A stretch of 25,164 nucleotides of DNA, from positions 1 to 25,164 of IMG/VR virus record IMGVR_UViG_3300042395_000142. One strand, 5' to 3'. This document shows, piece after piece, positions 7,344-15,230 of this stretch. Below the pieces are notes generated by a model that did not search any database, was not told the DNA's origin, and saw only the letters and a list, made by a program, of their open reading frames with translations. Positions within the stretch are counted from its first letter, which is position 1. The number at the start of each line of letters is the position of its first letter. Source of the stretch: a virus. The translations under genes and the position numbers were made by a program.

Positions 7344-7589
7344 ATGGAAAAAAAGACTCGCAGTTTATTAGAAGAATTAGAAGCGTTAAGTCGCACACGT
7401 GATACTAAGCACATTATTGAAAGTCGTGCCAACAGTATTATTACAAGTGCTATACATTTATTAGAAGTGATTGAACGCAATTACACTCCTGAACAAGCTG
7501 AAATATTAGAGCGTAAATTGCTTGTTGCCATTAAAAATCGTGATAGCGATAAATTTGCAAAGAGTTTAAAGAAGAATTCTGATGAATAA
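7344..7589 (+). CDS. Unknown small helical protein, 81 aa
   Basis: A highly charged, almost entirely helical small protein with a likely coiled coil (IESRANSIITSAIHLLEVIE, residues about 25-44) and a second helix ending in a Lys-rich tail. No known domain. A GATAAATA late element ends only seven bases before the ATG, and there is no ribosome site, so a very short or absent leader is predicted. The stop overlaps the next gene by eight bases, linking the two. It could be a small head or DNA-binding accessory protein, but nothing in the sequence decides this. Confidence 0.68.
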   Translation: MEKKTRSLLEELEALSRTRDTKHIIESRANSIITSAIHLLEVIERNYTPEQAEILERKLLVAIKNRDSDKFAKSLKKNSDE

Positions 7590-8517
7590 TTTTGTACTAG
7601 AAGATTTGGATCAAGTTTTTAGTGCAATTAGACAACAACTTGATCGCAGAGATCCGTCTAAAATTCAAACGGACAATGCAGCTATTAGTGCAAAAATCAA
7701 AGCTACACTACAAGCATATCCTACATGGGCACAACAAACACGTGAATTAGCGGGATATCAACCTCCTACTACGGTTGATCAACCAACTAGTTATCAAATG
7801 GGTGTGGGACCAAAAAAGATAGCACAAACCACTGCACAACAGCGTCAAGTCCAACAAAAAACTAAGCAGGATATGTTGCCTACACCTAATTTAAAGGCAG
7901 CACCTACATCTATAGCAGGATATGATGCTAAACGTGCTGCGGCAGCTACTAGAGCACAAGCTGATATGAGGCGTGGTAAACCACCTGATTATACAACACC
8001 TATGCCAACCTTAGTGCGTCAACGACAAGCACGTGGTATGACTGAAGGTAAGTTTAGTGATTTATATGCTTTATTAGAGTCTGCCATACTTGAACAACAA
8101 CAAGACCCAGGTAGCTTTACTAATTACCTAAAAACCATTGTAAAATTTGATCCAAGTAAAAGTGATCCTGTTTATAAACAACAGATTCAAATGATTGAAA
8201 AATTATACAATGAGAATAAAAAAGATGAAGCAGAAAGAGAAGCAGCACAAATATTAGAGCTAATTTATAAGCAACAATTATTAAAAAGTAGAACAGGCTC
8301 AGCAACAAGTGATGTAGGTTCGTTTGATGACTATGATAAAACCAACGTAAATAAGTTTTTAACTAATGTACGTGCTAATTATTATAATGAAGATGAACTT
8401 ACAAACATTGTTTTATATTCTTTGCTCAAGTTAAAAACAAAATATCCACAGCAGTTTAACCAAATAACTGCGGATATTGACAGTACTTTAGCCAACTATC
8501 AAAAACAAATTACCTAA
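7582..8517 (+). CDS. Unknown Gln/Thr-rich protein, 311 aa
   Basis: The chain falls in three parts: an amino helix region (1-60), a glutamine-, threonine-, alanine- and proline-rich, probably disordered middle (about 60-150, including repeated QQ and TT runs), and a helical charged carboxy half with EGKFSDLYALLES (about 155-167) and a KKDEAEREAAQILELIY helix (about 213-229). No known family. Disordered middle plus helical ends is common in phage scaffold, head-accessory and ejected proteins, so a virion or assembly role is plausible. It overlaps the preceding gene by eight bases and is followed by the 8540 late promoter. Confidence 0.65.
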   Translation: MNNFVLEDLDQVFSAIRQQLDRRDPSKIQTDNAAISAKIKATLQAYPTWAQQTRELAGYQPPTTVDQPTSYQMGVGPKKIAQTTAQQRQVQQKTKQDMLPTPNLKAAPTSIAGYDAKRAAAATRAQADMRRGKPPDYTTPMPTLVRQRQARGMTEGKFSDLYALLESAILEQQQDPGSFTNYLKTIVKFDPSKSDPVYKQQIQMIEKLYNENKKDEAEREAAQILELIYKQQLLKSRTGSATSDVGSFDDYDKTNVNKFLTNVRANYYNEDELTNIVLYSLLKLKTKYPQQFNQITADIDSTLANYQKQIT

Positions 8518-8539
8518 AAACCGATTTTTTTTCAACTTT

Positions 8540-8547
8540 GATAAATA
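8540..8547 (+). promoter_or_regulatory. Late promoter element GATAAATA for the small virion gene
   Basis: Placed in a 70-base intergenic gap, 40 bases before the ATG at 8588. The leader contains an AAGGAG ribosome site and the gene ends at a terminator, so this looks like a complete single-gene late unit. Confidence 0.62.
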
Positions 8548-8587
8548 AATGTAGAGCTTATGGCTTTTAAAAATAAGGAGATTTAAA

Positions 8588-8986
8588 ATGGCAGGTTTTA
8601 CAAGAGTTAATGGTGATTTTCTACCCGTAGCAGTATATGATGACGATACAGGTAATGCTTATACTAATAGTGCTAACGTCAATGCAATGACAAGTGGTGT
8701 ACCCGTACAGCCACAAGGTCCTGCTCTTGAGTTTTTCACAGTCACAGGTAATGGTTCACAGATTGCTGACTATGCAACAGCAGTATTTCAGTCAATCGAG
8801 CAATTAGCTACCATTCATTTGTATCAGTACACAAATGCTACAGATGACACATTAGCAATTGCTGTTTATCCTGTACGTGCATGGACAACAGCTACATTAG
8901 ACACAGCTATCACCAATGGTATTCAAGCAGCTAATAGCAGCTTCACAGCAAATATCGCTGTATCAAATGGTGCAACATTTAGCTAA
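8588..8986 (+). CDS. Putative abundant small virion protein, 132 aa
   Basis: A small, acidic, Thr/Ala/Asn-rich protein with no charge clusters, no signal peptide and strongly beta-leaning sequence; a central segment PQGPALEFFTVTG (about residues 43-55) stands out. It is the only gene here with its own late-promoter element (8540-8547), an excellent AAGGAG ribosome site seven bases from the ATG, and an immediately following rho-independent terminator. Such a self-contained unit is typical of proteins needed in high copy, such as capsid decoration or tail-tube-like proteins. I do not recognise the fold, so decoration protein is an inference from context and composition only. Confidence 0.7.
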   Translation: MAGFTRVNGDFLPVAVYDDDTGNAYTNSANVNAMTSGVPVQPQGPALEFFTVTGNGSQIADYATAVFQSIEQLATIHLYQYTNATDDTLAIAVYPVRAWTTATLDTAITNGIQAANSSFTANIAVSNGATFS

Positions 8987-9018
8987 ACCATAATATATAA
9001 TAATATATTATACATACT

Positions 9019-9045
9019 AGCCCCGATTTTTTCGGGGCTTTTTTA
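9019..9045 (+). terminator. Rho-independent terminator
   Basis: An 8-base-pair stem, AGCCCCGA (9019-9026) with TCGGGGCT (9032-9039), a five-T loop, and a T-run from 9039 to 9044. It is the strongest hairpin in the window and lies 32 bases after the small virion gene. Confidence 0.93.
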
Positions 9046-9063
9046 TTGGCGTTAAATATCCTT

Positions 9064-9495
9064 ATGAAGATAAGGTGCGTAACGCTATACGATATAACTC
9101 AAACAGGAATAAATCATCGTAGAGCAAAATTAGATAGAAAAGATGATCTTGGTATAAAAGGTAGCCAACAATCAAACTTTGAAACCATACTACAATGTAT
9201 AAACATACGTGCCCAACCTGAGGAAATTTCTTCACCTATTAAAGAACACAAAAAATTATCAAACCTTTTTGGTAACAAATATAAGAACAGTGGTATGGTA
9301 CCCATGTGGTCATTTACCTTTAATGTACTACAAAATGGTGTGTTTCAAGTGGGTGAGAATGAGTTAGAAGGACTATATACTGATTGTGAAGCAGTACCTA
9401 TGATTAAAGGTTTAGAAGAAATAGGTATACTTTCAGGTACATTGAACACTTCTAAAGAATATAAAAATATACACTTTGAAATAATTGATGCGTAA
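9064..9495 (+). CDS. Unknown protein, 143 aa
   Basis: The ATG at 9064 is chosen over an in-frame TTG at 9046 that lies inside the terminator tail. The product is soluble, with NFETILQ and PMWSFTFNV (residues 43-49 and about 90-98) as the more distinctive segments, and an acidic C-terminal half. No known family. It starts a run of four overlapping or adjacent genes leading to the likely scaffold protein, so a head-assembly role is possible. There is no ribosome site; a GTTAAATA sequence five bases before the ATG may be a weak late element. Confidence 0.68.
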   Translation: MKIRCVTLYDITQTGINHRRAKLDRKDDLGIKGSQQSNFETILQCINIRAQPEEISSPIKEHKKLSNLFGNKYKNSGMVPMWSFTFNVLQNGVFQVGENELEGLYTDCEAVPMIKGLEEIGILSGTLNTSKEYKNIHFEIIDA

Positions 9496-9967
9496 AATAC
9501 CCTATGACAAGTTAGCAGATATTGCTGAAATCGTACTACCAAAAGTTTTAAATCGAATTATTGTTGATACGGATGGTGGCTATCTACTTTTTAATGAATA
9601 CTTTATCAAAAAAAGAACTGATAATTATTACCTAATTAGGCGTGGTGATGAAAAAGAATTTGTGTTTGTTAAATTAAGACATGCAATAACTTATGCTATT
9701 TTGCATAAAAATTTTAAGATGTATGAAGCTAGTAGGGTACATGAGTTAGACAACTTACTTGATGGATTATCATTGGAACAAAAATTGTATCAAAAGTACA
9801 AGAAGAAGAAAAAGTTAGATGAATATATATTACATTGGATTAAGTTACAAAATGTGTTTGACAAACATAGTAAATTTACAGATGAATTAGATAAATACAT
9901 TATAGTTGCTAAAGACTGCCAACAAAAAGGATTTGAACATGAGATTAACAGAACTAAACGAAAGTAA
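9488..9967 (+). CDS. Unknown basic protein, 159 aa
   Basis: The start is the ATG at 9488, which overlaps the preceding stop by eight bases; a TTG one codon earlier is the alternative. The chain is lysine-rich (a KYKKKKKL run near residue 103) with a beta-leaning first half (GGYLLFNEYFIKKR) and a helical, charged second half. No known domain. The 3' end overlaps the likely scaffold gene by 29 bases and contains its putative late promoter (9890-9897). Basicity would suit nucleic-acid or scaffold contact, which is inference only. Confidence 0.68.
   Translation: MRKIPYDKLADIAEIVLPKVLNRIIVDTDGGYLLFNEYFIKKRTDNYYLIRRGDEKEFVFVKLRHAITYAILHKNFKMYEASRVHELDNLLDGLSLEQKLYQKYKKKKKLDEYILHWIKLQNVFDKHSKFTDELDKYIIVAKDCQQKGFEHEINRTKRK
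9890..9897 (+). promoter_or_regulatory. Internal late promoter element GATAAATA
   Basis: Inside the 3' end of the preceding gene, 41 bases before the ATG of the scaffold-like gene, which has a good ribosome site. It would allow that gene to be expressed separately. Confidence 0.5.
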
Positions 9968-10649
9968 AGCTAGCAAAGTTGCTAATCGTGCGCTTAAAGA
10001 GCACTACAACATGCAATATGATTTAGATAAGCTAGATTTTCGTACAACGAAAACAATGCTTGACAAAGTACGTACTTTATTGCAAGGTGTTCGTTCAACA
10101 AGCAAGTTACATGAAAGTCACAAAGATAGTTCATATTTAAAACTATTGATGATGGAACAGATGTTATCTAATCATTTTTCTGACTTAAATGTTAAACCAA
10201 ATATTGTTGTAGAAGATGAAACAGTTACTTCTGCAGCTAATGTTATGGCAGCAGAAAATATGATTCAAGAGTTGCAGAAAATGGTTGAGCGTGTTAGTGA
10301 TATGCGTGTAAAAGATCTTGCAGCCATTGAAGAACAAATGCGTCAAACTGAGCAAAGTGCACAAGGTGCAGATCAGTTTAGCCAAAGTGCTAGCGAAGCA
10401 TTAACACAATTACAAGATGCAATTGCGCAAGCTAAGTCATCGATTGTAGGCGCACAAGATGTATTGTTAGGACGTGCAGCATCAGCAGGGTTTGATGCAG
10501 CAGGAGCAGCAGCACCTGTTAGTGACGAACCTGCAATGGCAGCACCTGCAGCAGAATTAGGCGCAGACATGGACGCAGCAGAAGAAATTCCTGAACTTCC
10601 CGCACCTGATGAGGAAGAAGTAGGTGGAGCAGGTAGAGAGTTGCGTTAA
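9939..10649 (+). CDS. Putative prohead core / scaffold protein, 236 aa
   Basis: The ATG at 9939 is chosen because AAAGGA lies about seven bases upstream; an upstream TTG would only extend into the previous gene. The first 150 residues are almost all helix with heptad-like spacing (for example ENMIQELQKMVERVSDM), then a Gln/Ser/Ala helix, and residues from about 185 form an Ala/Pro/Glu/Asp-rich, strongly acidic, low-complexity tail. A helical, acidic, Met/Gln-rich protein of this size among presumed head genes fits the core or scaffold proteins of T4-like proheads. An internal late element sits 42 bases before the start. The tail is richer in G and C than its surroundings, as expected from Ala and Pro codons. 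Function is inferred from composition, not from a motif. Confidence 0.58.
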   Translation: MRLTELNESKASKVANRALKEHYNMQYDLDKLDFRTTKTMLDKVRTLLQGVRSTSKLHESHKDSSYLKLLMMEQMLSNHFSDLNVKPNIVVEDETVTSAANVMAAENMIQELQKMVERVSDMRVKDLAAIEEQMRQTEQSAQGADQFSQSASEALTQLQDAIAQAKSSIVGAQDVLLGRAASAGFDAAGAAAPVSDEPAMAAPAAELGADMDAAEEIPELPAPDEEEVGGAGRELR

Positions 10650-10651
10650 TC

Positions 10652-10996
10652 GTGCGATTTCGTGAATTTGTCAAAGAAGATACTGAGCAGGATGATCCTC
10701 TACGTGTGAGGATCACCTCTATTCTTAGTCAATTACGTGCACGACAAGAAGATAGCGGTGCAAAGAAAAATTATAGCGTTGATTCAGTACTAAATATTTT
10801 GGGTAAAGATGGTATTCATATCAGTAAAGATGACCTTTATGACATAATCCAAGATGATCCTATTAAAAATATTATTTCGGACTTTGATAAAGGAGTTTCT
10901 TTTAAGGGTCTTGATAAAGGCAGTGACGCATTACCTACCGATGATAGTGCGAAAATTGTTAAAGATAAAGCGATAAAAGCAACAAAATCAATGTAA
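10652..10996 (+). CDS. Unknown charged protein, 114 aa
   Basis: Starts with GTG, two bases after the scaffold-like gene's stop, with no better ATG. The product begins MRFREFVKED and contains a helix-rich central part (YSVDSVLNILGKDGIHISKDDLYD region, about residues 41-64) that may be a small winged-helix-like unit, then an Asp/Lys-rich tail. No characterised family recognised. Close spacing to its neighbours suggests the same late transcript as the scaffold-like protein. Confidence 0.65.
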   Translation: MRFREFVKEDTEQDDPLRVRITSILSQLRARQEDSGAKKNYSVDSVLNILGKDGIHISKDDLYDIIQDDPIKNIISDFDKGVSFKGLDKGSDALPTDDSAKIVKDKAIKATKSM

Positions 10997-10998
10997 GC

Positions 10999-11319
10999 AT
11001 GATTAGGTTAACTGAAGTAGCAGCAAACAAAGTTAAAACATTATTAGAAAACCGTGGGCGTGGAATAGGAATCGCAGTCGGTGTAAAAACCACAGGCTGC
11101 AGTGGTTTAGCATATACCCTAGAATATGTTGACCAAGTTCAAATTGGTATGACTATACATGAATCATATGGTGTACACGTTTATACAAAACCTGAGCACC
11201 ATGTATATCTCAATGAATTAGAAGTAGATTATCAGAAAAAAGGATTAAACGAAGGATTTGAGTTCATCAATCCACTCGAAAAAAGTCGTTGTGGTTGTGG
11301 CGAAAGTTTTACTGTTTAG
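10999..11319 (+). CDS. iscA: A-type iron-sulfur cluster carrier (IscA/SufA/HesB family)
   Basis: 106 residues, the usual length of the family (E. coli IscA 107). All three cluster-binding cysteines are present in their normal setting: C34 in TTGCSGLAY, and C98 and C100 in CGCGESF at the C-terminus. The GLNEGFEFINP segment also matches IscA closely. The protein passes [2Fe-2S] or [4Fe-4S] clusters to target enzymes. In this phage it could support Fe-dependent host functions, or phage enzymes that need iron during infection, including the iron-dependent ribonucleotide reductase. It lies just downstream of virion genes and just before an early-type promoter. Marine T4-like phages are known to carry such genes as host-derived auxiliary genes. 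Whether it is isc- or suf-type cannot be told. Confidence 0.9.
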   Translation: MIRLTEVAANKVKTLLENRGRGIGIAVGVKTTGCSGLAYTLEYVDQVQIGMTIHESYGVHVYTKPEHHVYLNELEVDYQKKGLNEGFEFINPLEKSRCGCGESFTV

Positions 11320-11333
11320 TTTATCCTAATTGG

Positions 11334-11362
11334 TTGACATTCTTAATAAATTATTATAAAAT
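11334..11362 (+). promoter_or_regulatory. Sigma70-like promoter before exonuclease
   Basis: Perfect TTGACA (11334-11339), 17-base spacer, TAAAAT (11357-11362). The predicted start lies one to four bases before the ATG at 11373, again giving a nearly leaderless message. Confidence 0.72.
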
Positions 11363-11372
11363 CTAAAACATA

Positions 11373-12083
11373 ATGTACAACCCAAAATTTAACTATACCA
11401 CTTTTAATCGTGTCAACATTGATGGCAAAAGACACTATGATACACCTGCAGGTAAGCTACCTTCAGTAACAACCATACTTGATGCTACTAAACCTGAAGA
11501 AGAAAAACGTGCATTATTTGAATGGAAAAAACGTGTAGGTGCAGAAAAAGCACAGCAAATTACTACGGAAGCTGCAAATCGTGGTACTAAAATGCACACT
11601 TATCTAGAACGATATATTAAAGATGGTGTACAACCACCTAAGTCATCTAATTTCATGCACCATGATAGTTGGCACATGGCAGAACAAGTTATACATGGTG
11701 GATTAAATCATTGTCAAGAATTTTGGGGTGTAGAGGTGCCATTATATTATCCACAATTATATGCAGGTACTACTGATTGTGTTGGTGTACATAAAGGTAT
11801 TCCTAGTATTATTGACTTTAAACAATCTAATAAACCTAAAAAACGTGAATATATTGATGGGTATTTTCTTCAGTTAGTATTTTATGCTAATGCACATAAT
11901 GAAGTACATGGGACTAATATTAGTCAAGGTGTTATTATGATGTGTGTTAAACCTGATAACAACCAAACACCATTATATCAAGAATTTATTTTACAAGGTG
12001 ATGAATGGAAACGATTCAACAGAATGATGTGGGATCGTTTAGAACAATACTTTGAGGAAAAACAAACCCTACACGTTGCATAA
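11373..12083 (+). CDS. PD-(D/E)XK exonuclease
   Basis: 236 residues with the core of the RecB/Cas4-like nuclease superfamily: R70-G-T-K-M-H75 before the core, Glu121, Asp135 in GTTDCV, then D148-F-K150 (the DxK box), and Gln167 with Tyr171 (QLVFY). These coordinate metal and cut DNA, and similar short proteins are known as exonucleases in marine T4-like phages and as mitochondrial MGME1. A role in end processing or host-DNA degradation is likely. A TTGACA-N17-TAAAAT promoter ends ten bases before the ATG, with no ribosome site, so the message may be leaderless. No Cys cluster is seen, so it is not an Fe-S Cas4. Confidence 0.85.
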   Translation: MYNPKFNYTTFNRVNIDGKRHYDTPAGKLPSVTTILDATKPEEEKRALFEWKKRVGAEKAQQITTEAANRGTKMHTYLERYIKDGVQPPKSSNFMHHDSWHMAEQVIHGGLNHCQEFWGVEVPLYYPQLYAGTTDCVGVHKGIPSIIDFKQSNKPKKREYIDGYFLQLVFYANAHNEVHGTNISQGVIMMCVKPDNNQTPLYQEFILQGDEWKRFNRMMWDRLEQYFEEKQTLHVA

Positions 12084-12086
12084 TTG

Positions 12087-12094
12087 AATAAATA
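12087..12094 (+). promoter_or_regulatory. Late promoter element AATAAATA before tail fibre
   Basis: It ends 25 bases before the ATG at 12120 in a 36-base intergenic gap and differs from the T4 late consensus only in the first base. Confidence 0.5.
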
Positions 12095-12119
12095 AGTATA
12101 TCACTATAAAAGATATACT
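12095..12119. repeat. Inverted repeat touching the tail-fibre start codon
   Basis: AGTATATC (12095-12102) and GATATACT (12112-12119) are perfect inverted copies around a nine-base loop. The right arm ends at the base before the ATG. If transcription starts near 12100, only part of it is in the RNA, so a DNA role or chance is as likely as an RNA hairpin. Confidence 0.45.
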
Positions 12120-14771
12120 ATGTCAATTATCCAAATAAGTAAAATCCAAGTAAGGACAGGTAACTTAATTGATTTGCCTCAATTAAGTGCGGGTGAGTTC
12201 GGTTGGGCAGACGATGAGCGCAGATTGTTTATTGGAAATGATTCCAATCGTGTAGGGGACCCTGACCCAAACAATACCGAAATTCTTACCAAATATAGCC
12301 CCATTGAGTTAAGTGGTAATGTTACCATTGCTAATGTAGAAAACTTACACGTAGGTGGGGGCAACAACGGATACTTTTTACAAACTAATGGTAATGGTAC
12401 ATTGGTTTGGAGTGCCATCCCAGGTGGCTCAACAAGCAACATTGCAGGATCAACAGGACAAATACAATTCAATACCGCAGGTGGTTTTGATGCTAGCGCA
12501 AATTTAACCTTTGATAAAGCTAATAGTACATTAGATGTTAATGGTCATATTAAGAGTGCCAATTTAACAGTCAATACTAATTCAGAATTTTCTAATGCAA
12601 TATTTACAGGTAATTTACGTGTTTCTAATACAGATCAAAACACTTTTGTAGTTTTTGCTGATGCTAATAGCATTGTATCAATTGGTAGTGGACAAGTATT
12701 TGCTAATCGCTTAAATGCTAATCAAGCAAATATTGCAGGTAACATTATTTCAAATACAATTACTGCAAACTTGTTTATTCGTGCAGCTTCAACCTTACTT
12801 GTAAATGATGGTTCTAATTCAAATATCGCAGGTAATCTTATTGTTGGTAACAATAACGTATGGGCAAATTCAGATGGTATTGCTCTAACAGGTAATCTTA
12901 CTGCACAAGGTTATATTTCAGGTGAAAGTGTCACCGCAAATTCTATTACAATCAACACAAGCGCAAACATTAATGGTGTCAATCTAGATAGTTCTACGGT
13001 TACAGCAGCAAACTTCACCTCTAATACAGGTGTGTTCACAGGTAATGGTAGCGGATTAAGCGCATTAAACGCAAGTAATCTATCAAGTGGTACGATTCCA
13101 TCAGCAAGATTGTCAGGATCTTATTCTATTGACGTTGATGATGCAACAACCGCAGGTACAGTAACAACTAATGCTCAACCTAATATTACAAGTGTTGGTA
13201 CATTAACATCATTAAGCGTAGGTGATATAACATCTACAGGTAATTTATCAGCACAAAATGTCATTGCAGCTAATGGTGCCAATGTCATAGGTGCGTTAGG
13301 TGTGGTTGGATCAGGTAATATTTCAGCTAACTTAACAGTTGGTGGTAATATTACAGCATCAGGAGCAACGTTTGGAAATACAGTAACAGCTACAACCTTT
13401 GTTGGAAATGTCACTACACCGACAATTATTGAAGGTAATAGCAATGTTTTAATTTATTCAAATGGTAAGATTGGTATTACTAGTTACGGACAAGCAGATG
13501 TTTTAAGTATACAATCAGATGGAACATCAGCGAATTCAACCTTTGCAAATAATGTAACGGTAGTTGGTAATCTTACTGCAGGTTCATTACACGGTCCGTT
13601 ATCAAATGGTACAAGTAATGTTACAGTAGCTAATGATGCAAACATTGTTTTAACGGTTGATGGTAATAATATTGCTAACTTTACAGCGACTACAGCTAAT
13701 GTATTTGGTAATTTAGTTGTAAGTTCACATGTAATTGCACCTAATTTTGTTGGTGCATTGGCAAATGGTAATAGTAGCGTTAATATTCCTGCAGTCAATG
13801 GTAACGTTAACATTAGCGCAATTGGTACGCCCAATGTGGTTGTAGTGGCTAATACAGGTGCTATTATTAATGGTACGTTAACAGCCAATGGTAATATAGT
13901 AGCTAATAATGTCAATGGTGGAAACTTAGTTACAGCTAATTTCTTCAGTGGTGTTATTACAACTGCTGCCCAACCTAACATTACTTCGATTGGAACTTTA
14001 GCAGATTTAAATATCTCCAATTCAATGACAGTTGGTGCTAATATTGATGCCAATGTTGTTATTGCTGCTAATGGTTTATACGGGCAATTACAAACCGCTA
14101 ATCAAACTGTAATTACTCAAGTTGGTCAACTAACCAATCTTACCGTTGGTAGTGGACTAATAGTCTCTGAATTTTTCCCTAATGGTGATTTTGTAACTTC
14201 TAATGCAGTAGTAAGTGGATCATTAACTGTTGGTGGTAATGTTCTCATTACTAATTTAAATTTAGATAGTGGATTTACCGCAAATGGAAACATTACTGCT
14301 AATTATTTCTTAGGAAATGGTTCACAATTAACAGGGCTTAATGGTCCATTGTTTAGAGCAGTTAATAGCGTGTCACAATCGTTGACAACAGGCACTACTA
14401 ATTTAATTTATGCTGCTACCACCGATAATATTGGAACATATTATAACACTGTTAATGGTAGATTTACACCACTTGTTGGGGGATATTATCAAATTAATGT
14501 TTCATTATTACCTCAGCTTGTTTCAGGCGTAGCTAGTGGATCGTTTAGTATAGCTTTATATAAGAATGGATCATTGATAGCTCAAGGACCTACTGTTGCT
14601 ATCACACCAACATGGGGATTACTTGGATATAGTAATCTATCTACTTTATTATACTTAGATGGTGTAAGTGATTATATTAGTATCGGTGCAATTAGTTCTG
14701 TAATAAGTGGTACATGGCAAAGTACAGCGTCAGTGCTTAATTATTTTCAGGCAGCTTGGATAAGAGAATAA
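12120..14771 (+). CDS. Tail fibre / receptor-binding protein with C1q-like tip
   Basis: 883 residues. The amino end (2-45: IQISKIQVRTG, AGEFGWADDERRLFIGND) matches the short N-terminal domain of Mtd-type phage fibres that docks to the virion. Residues about 65-740 are Asn/Thr/Ser/Ala/Gly-rich, built from imperfect units such as GNLTA, NITANG and two copies of a QPNITS-V/I-GTL block (about 352-362 and 616-626), typical of a fibrous trimeric stalk. The last 135 residues (VNGRFTPLVGGYYQINVSLL; GSFSIALYKNGS) have the pattern of a C1q/TNF-like jelly-roll head, the usual receptor-binding tip. A late element lies 25 bases upstream; there is no ribosome site, and an 8-base inverted repeat abuts the ATG. 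Host specificity cannot be inferred. Confidence 0.85.
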   Translation: MSIIQISKIQVRTGNLIDLPQLSAGEFGWADDERRLFIGNDSNRVGDPDPNNTEILTKYSPIELSGNVTIANVENLHVGGGNNGYFLQTNGNGTLVWSAIPGGSTSNIAGSTGQIQFNTAGGFDASANLTFDKANSTLDVNGHIKSANLTVNTNSEFSNAIFTGNLRVSNTDQNTFVVFADANSIVSIGSGQVFANRLNANQANIAGNIISNTITANLFIRAASTLLVNDGSNSNIAGNLIVGNNNVWANSDGIALTGNLTAQGYISGESVTANSITINTSANINGVNLDSSTVTAANFTSNTGVFTGNGSGLSALNASNLSSGTIPSARLSGSYSIDVDDATTAGTVTTNAQPNITSVGTLTSLSVGDITSTGNLSAQNVIAANGANVIGALGVVGSGNISANLTVGGNITASGATFGNTVTATTFVGNVTTPTIIEGNSNVLIYSNGKIGITSYGQADVLSIQSDGTSANSTFANNVTVVGNLTAGSLHGPLSNGTSNVTVANDANIVLTVDGNNIANFTATTANVFGNLVVSSHVIAPNFVGALANGNSSVNIPAVNGNVNISAIGTPNVVVVANTGAIINGTLTANGNIVANNVNGGNLVTANFFSGVITTAAQPNITSIGTLADLNISNSMTVGANIDANVVIAANGLYGQLQTANQTVITQVGQLTNLTVGSGLIVSEFFPNGDFVTSNAVVSGSLTVGGNVLITNLNLDSGFTANGNITANYFLGNGSQLTGLNGPLFRAVNSVSQSLTTGTTNLIYAATTDNIGTYYNTVNGRFTPLVGGYYQINVSLLPQLVSGVASGSFSIALYKNGSLIAQGPTVAITPTWGLLGYSNLSTLLYLDGVSDYISIGAISSVISGTWQSTASVLNYFQAAWIRE

Positions 14772-14783
14772 CTATTAAATGTT

Positions 14784-15221
14784 ATGAACATTTTCCAATG
14801 CTCTTTTGAACAACGTTTACGGGATTGGAAAGATTTAAGAAGTAAAATATCCGACTATTCTATTCCCGATAAATGTATTGCTATTGATGCGTGGTGGCAG
14901 ATGGCACCATTAGTAACCTATCATTTACATCCATTAGATCAAGGAAGTTGGCCTGATCCTTGGACTTTATTATCTGAAAATATGTATTGCCTATTGACTA
15001 GAGCATTGGGAATTGTATACACTTTGGAGATGAGCAAAATCAGTGATATAAGTCTTGTAATCGCAGATGATAAACAAGGTACAGAATGCCCTTTAGTCTT
15101 AGTCGATAGCGCAAAATATGTACTTAATTATTGGCCTAACACTGTGTTAAATAATTGTCTCAAAGATTTCAAGATTAAAAAACAACTTTCACTAGACTCA
15201 GCAAAAAGAAAAATAAAGTAG
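14784..15221 (+). CDS. Unknown protein, 145 aa
   Basis: A soluble protein with a tryptophan-rich middle (AIDAWWQMAP, about residues 33-42, then GSWPDPWTLLSENMYC, about 53-68) and a short Lys-rich end. The composition and motif order suggest a conserved phage protein, but no function is known to me. It lies between the tail fibre and nrdA with 12 and 9 base gaps, so it may be read through from either side. The absence of a clear ribosome site is noted; the gene's role in virion or nucleotide metabolism is undecided. Confidence 0.68.
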   Translation: MNIFQCSFEQRLRDWKDLRSKISDYSIPDKCIAIDAWWQMAPLVTYHLHPLDQGSWPDPWTLLSENMYCLLTRALGIVYTLEMSKISDISLVIADDKQGTECPLVLVDSAKYVLNYWPNTVLNNCLKDFKIKKQLSLDSAKRKIK

Positions 15222-15230
15222 GATTTATAT

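Noticed and set aside
8516-8534. AAAAA-CCGA-TTTTT stem after the Gln-rich gene
   Set aside because: Only five A:T pairs, too weak for a terminator.
8560-8586. An eight-codon reading frame (MAFKNKEI) in the leader of the small virion gene
   Set aside because: It has no ribosome site of its own and contains the ribosome site of the real gene; its frame is probably chance.
8990-9011. A/T inverted repeat ATAATATA ... TATATTAT after the small virion gene
   Set aside because: Eight A:T pairs in very AT-rich DNA are easily chance, and the real terminator follows directly.
8987-9063. A tRNA in the 77-base gap
   Set aside because: The gap is filled by a rho-independent terminator and A/T-rich sequence; no cloverleaf arms or TTCGA box.
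10185-10716. Minus-strand open frames opposite the scaffold-like gene
   Set aside because: Antisense shadows with no ribosome site or motif; the plus-strand frame has a start, ribosome site and neighbours that fit.
13484-14053. Long minus-strand open frame of about 189 codons opposite the tail fibre gene, and a shorter one at 13175-13444
   Set aside because: They are antisense to a repetitive fibre gene; the composition is low-complexity Leu/Thr/Ala, with no ribosome site. They follow from the Asn/Thr/Ala repeats on the plus strand.
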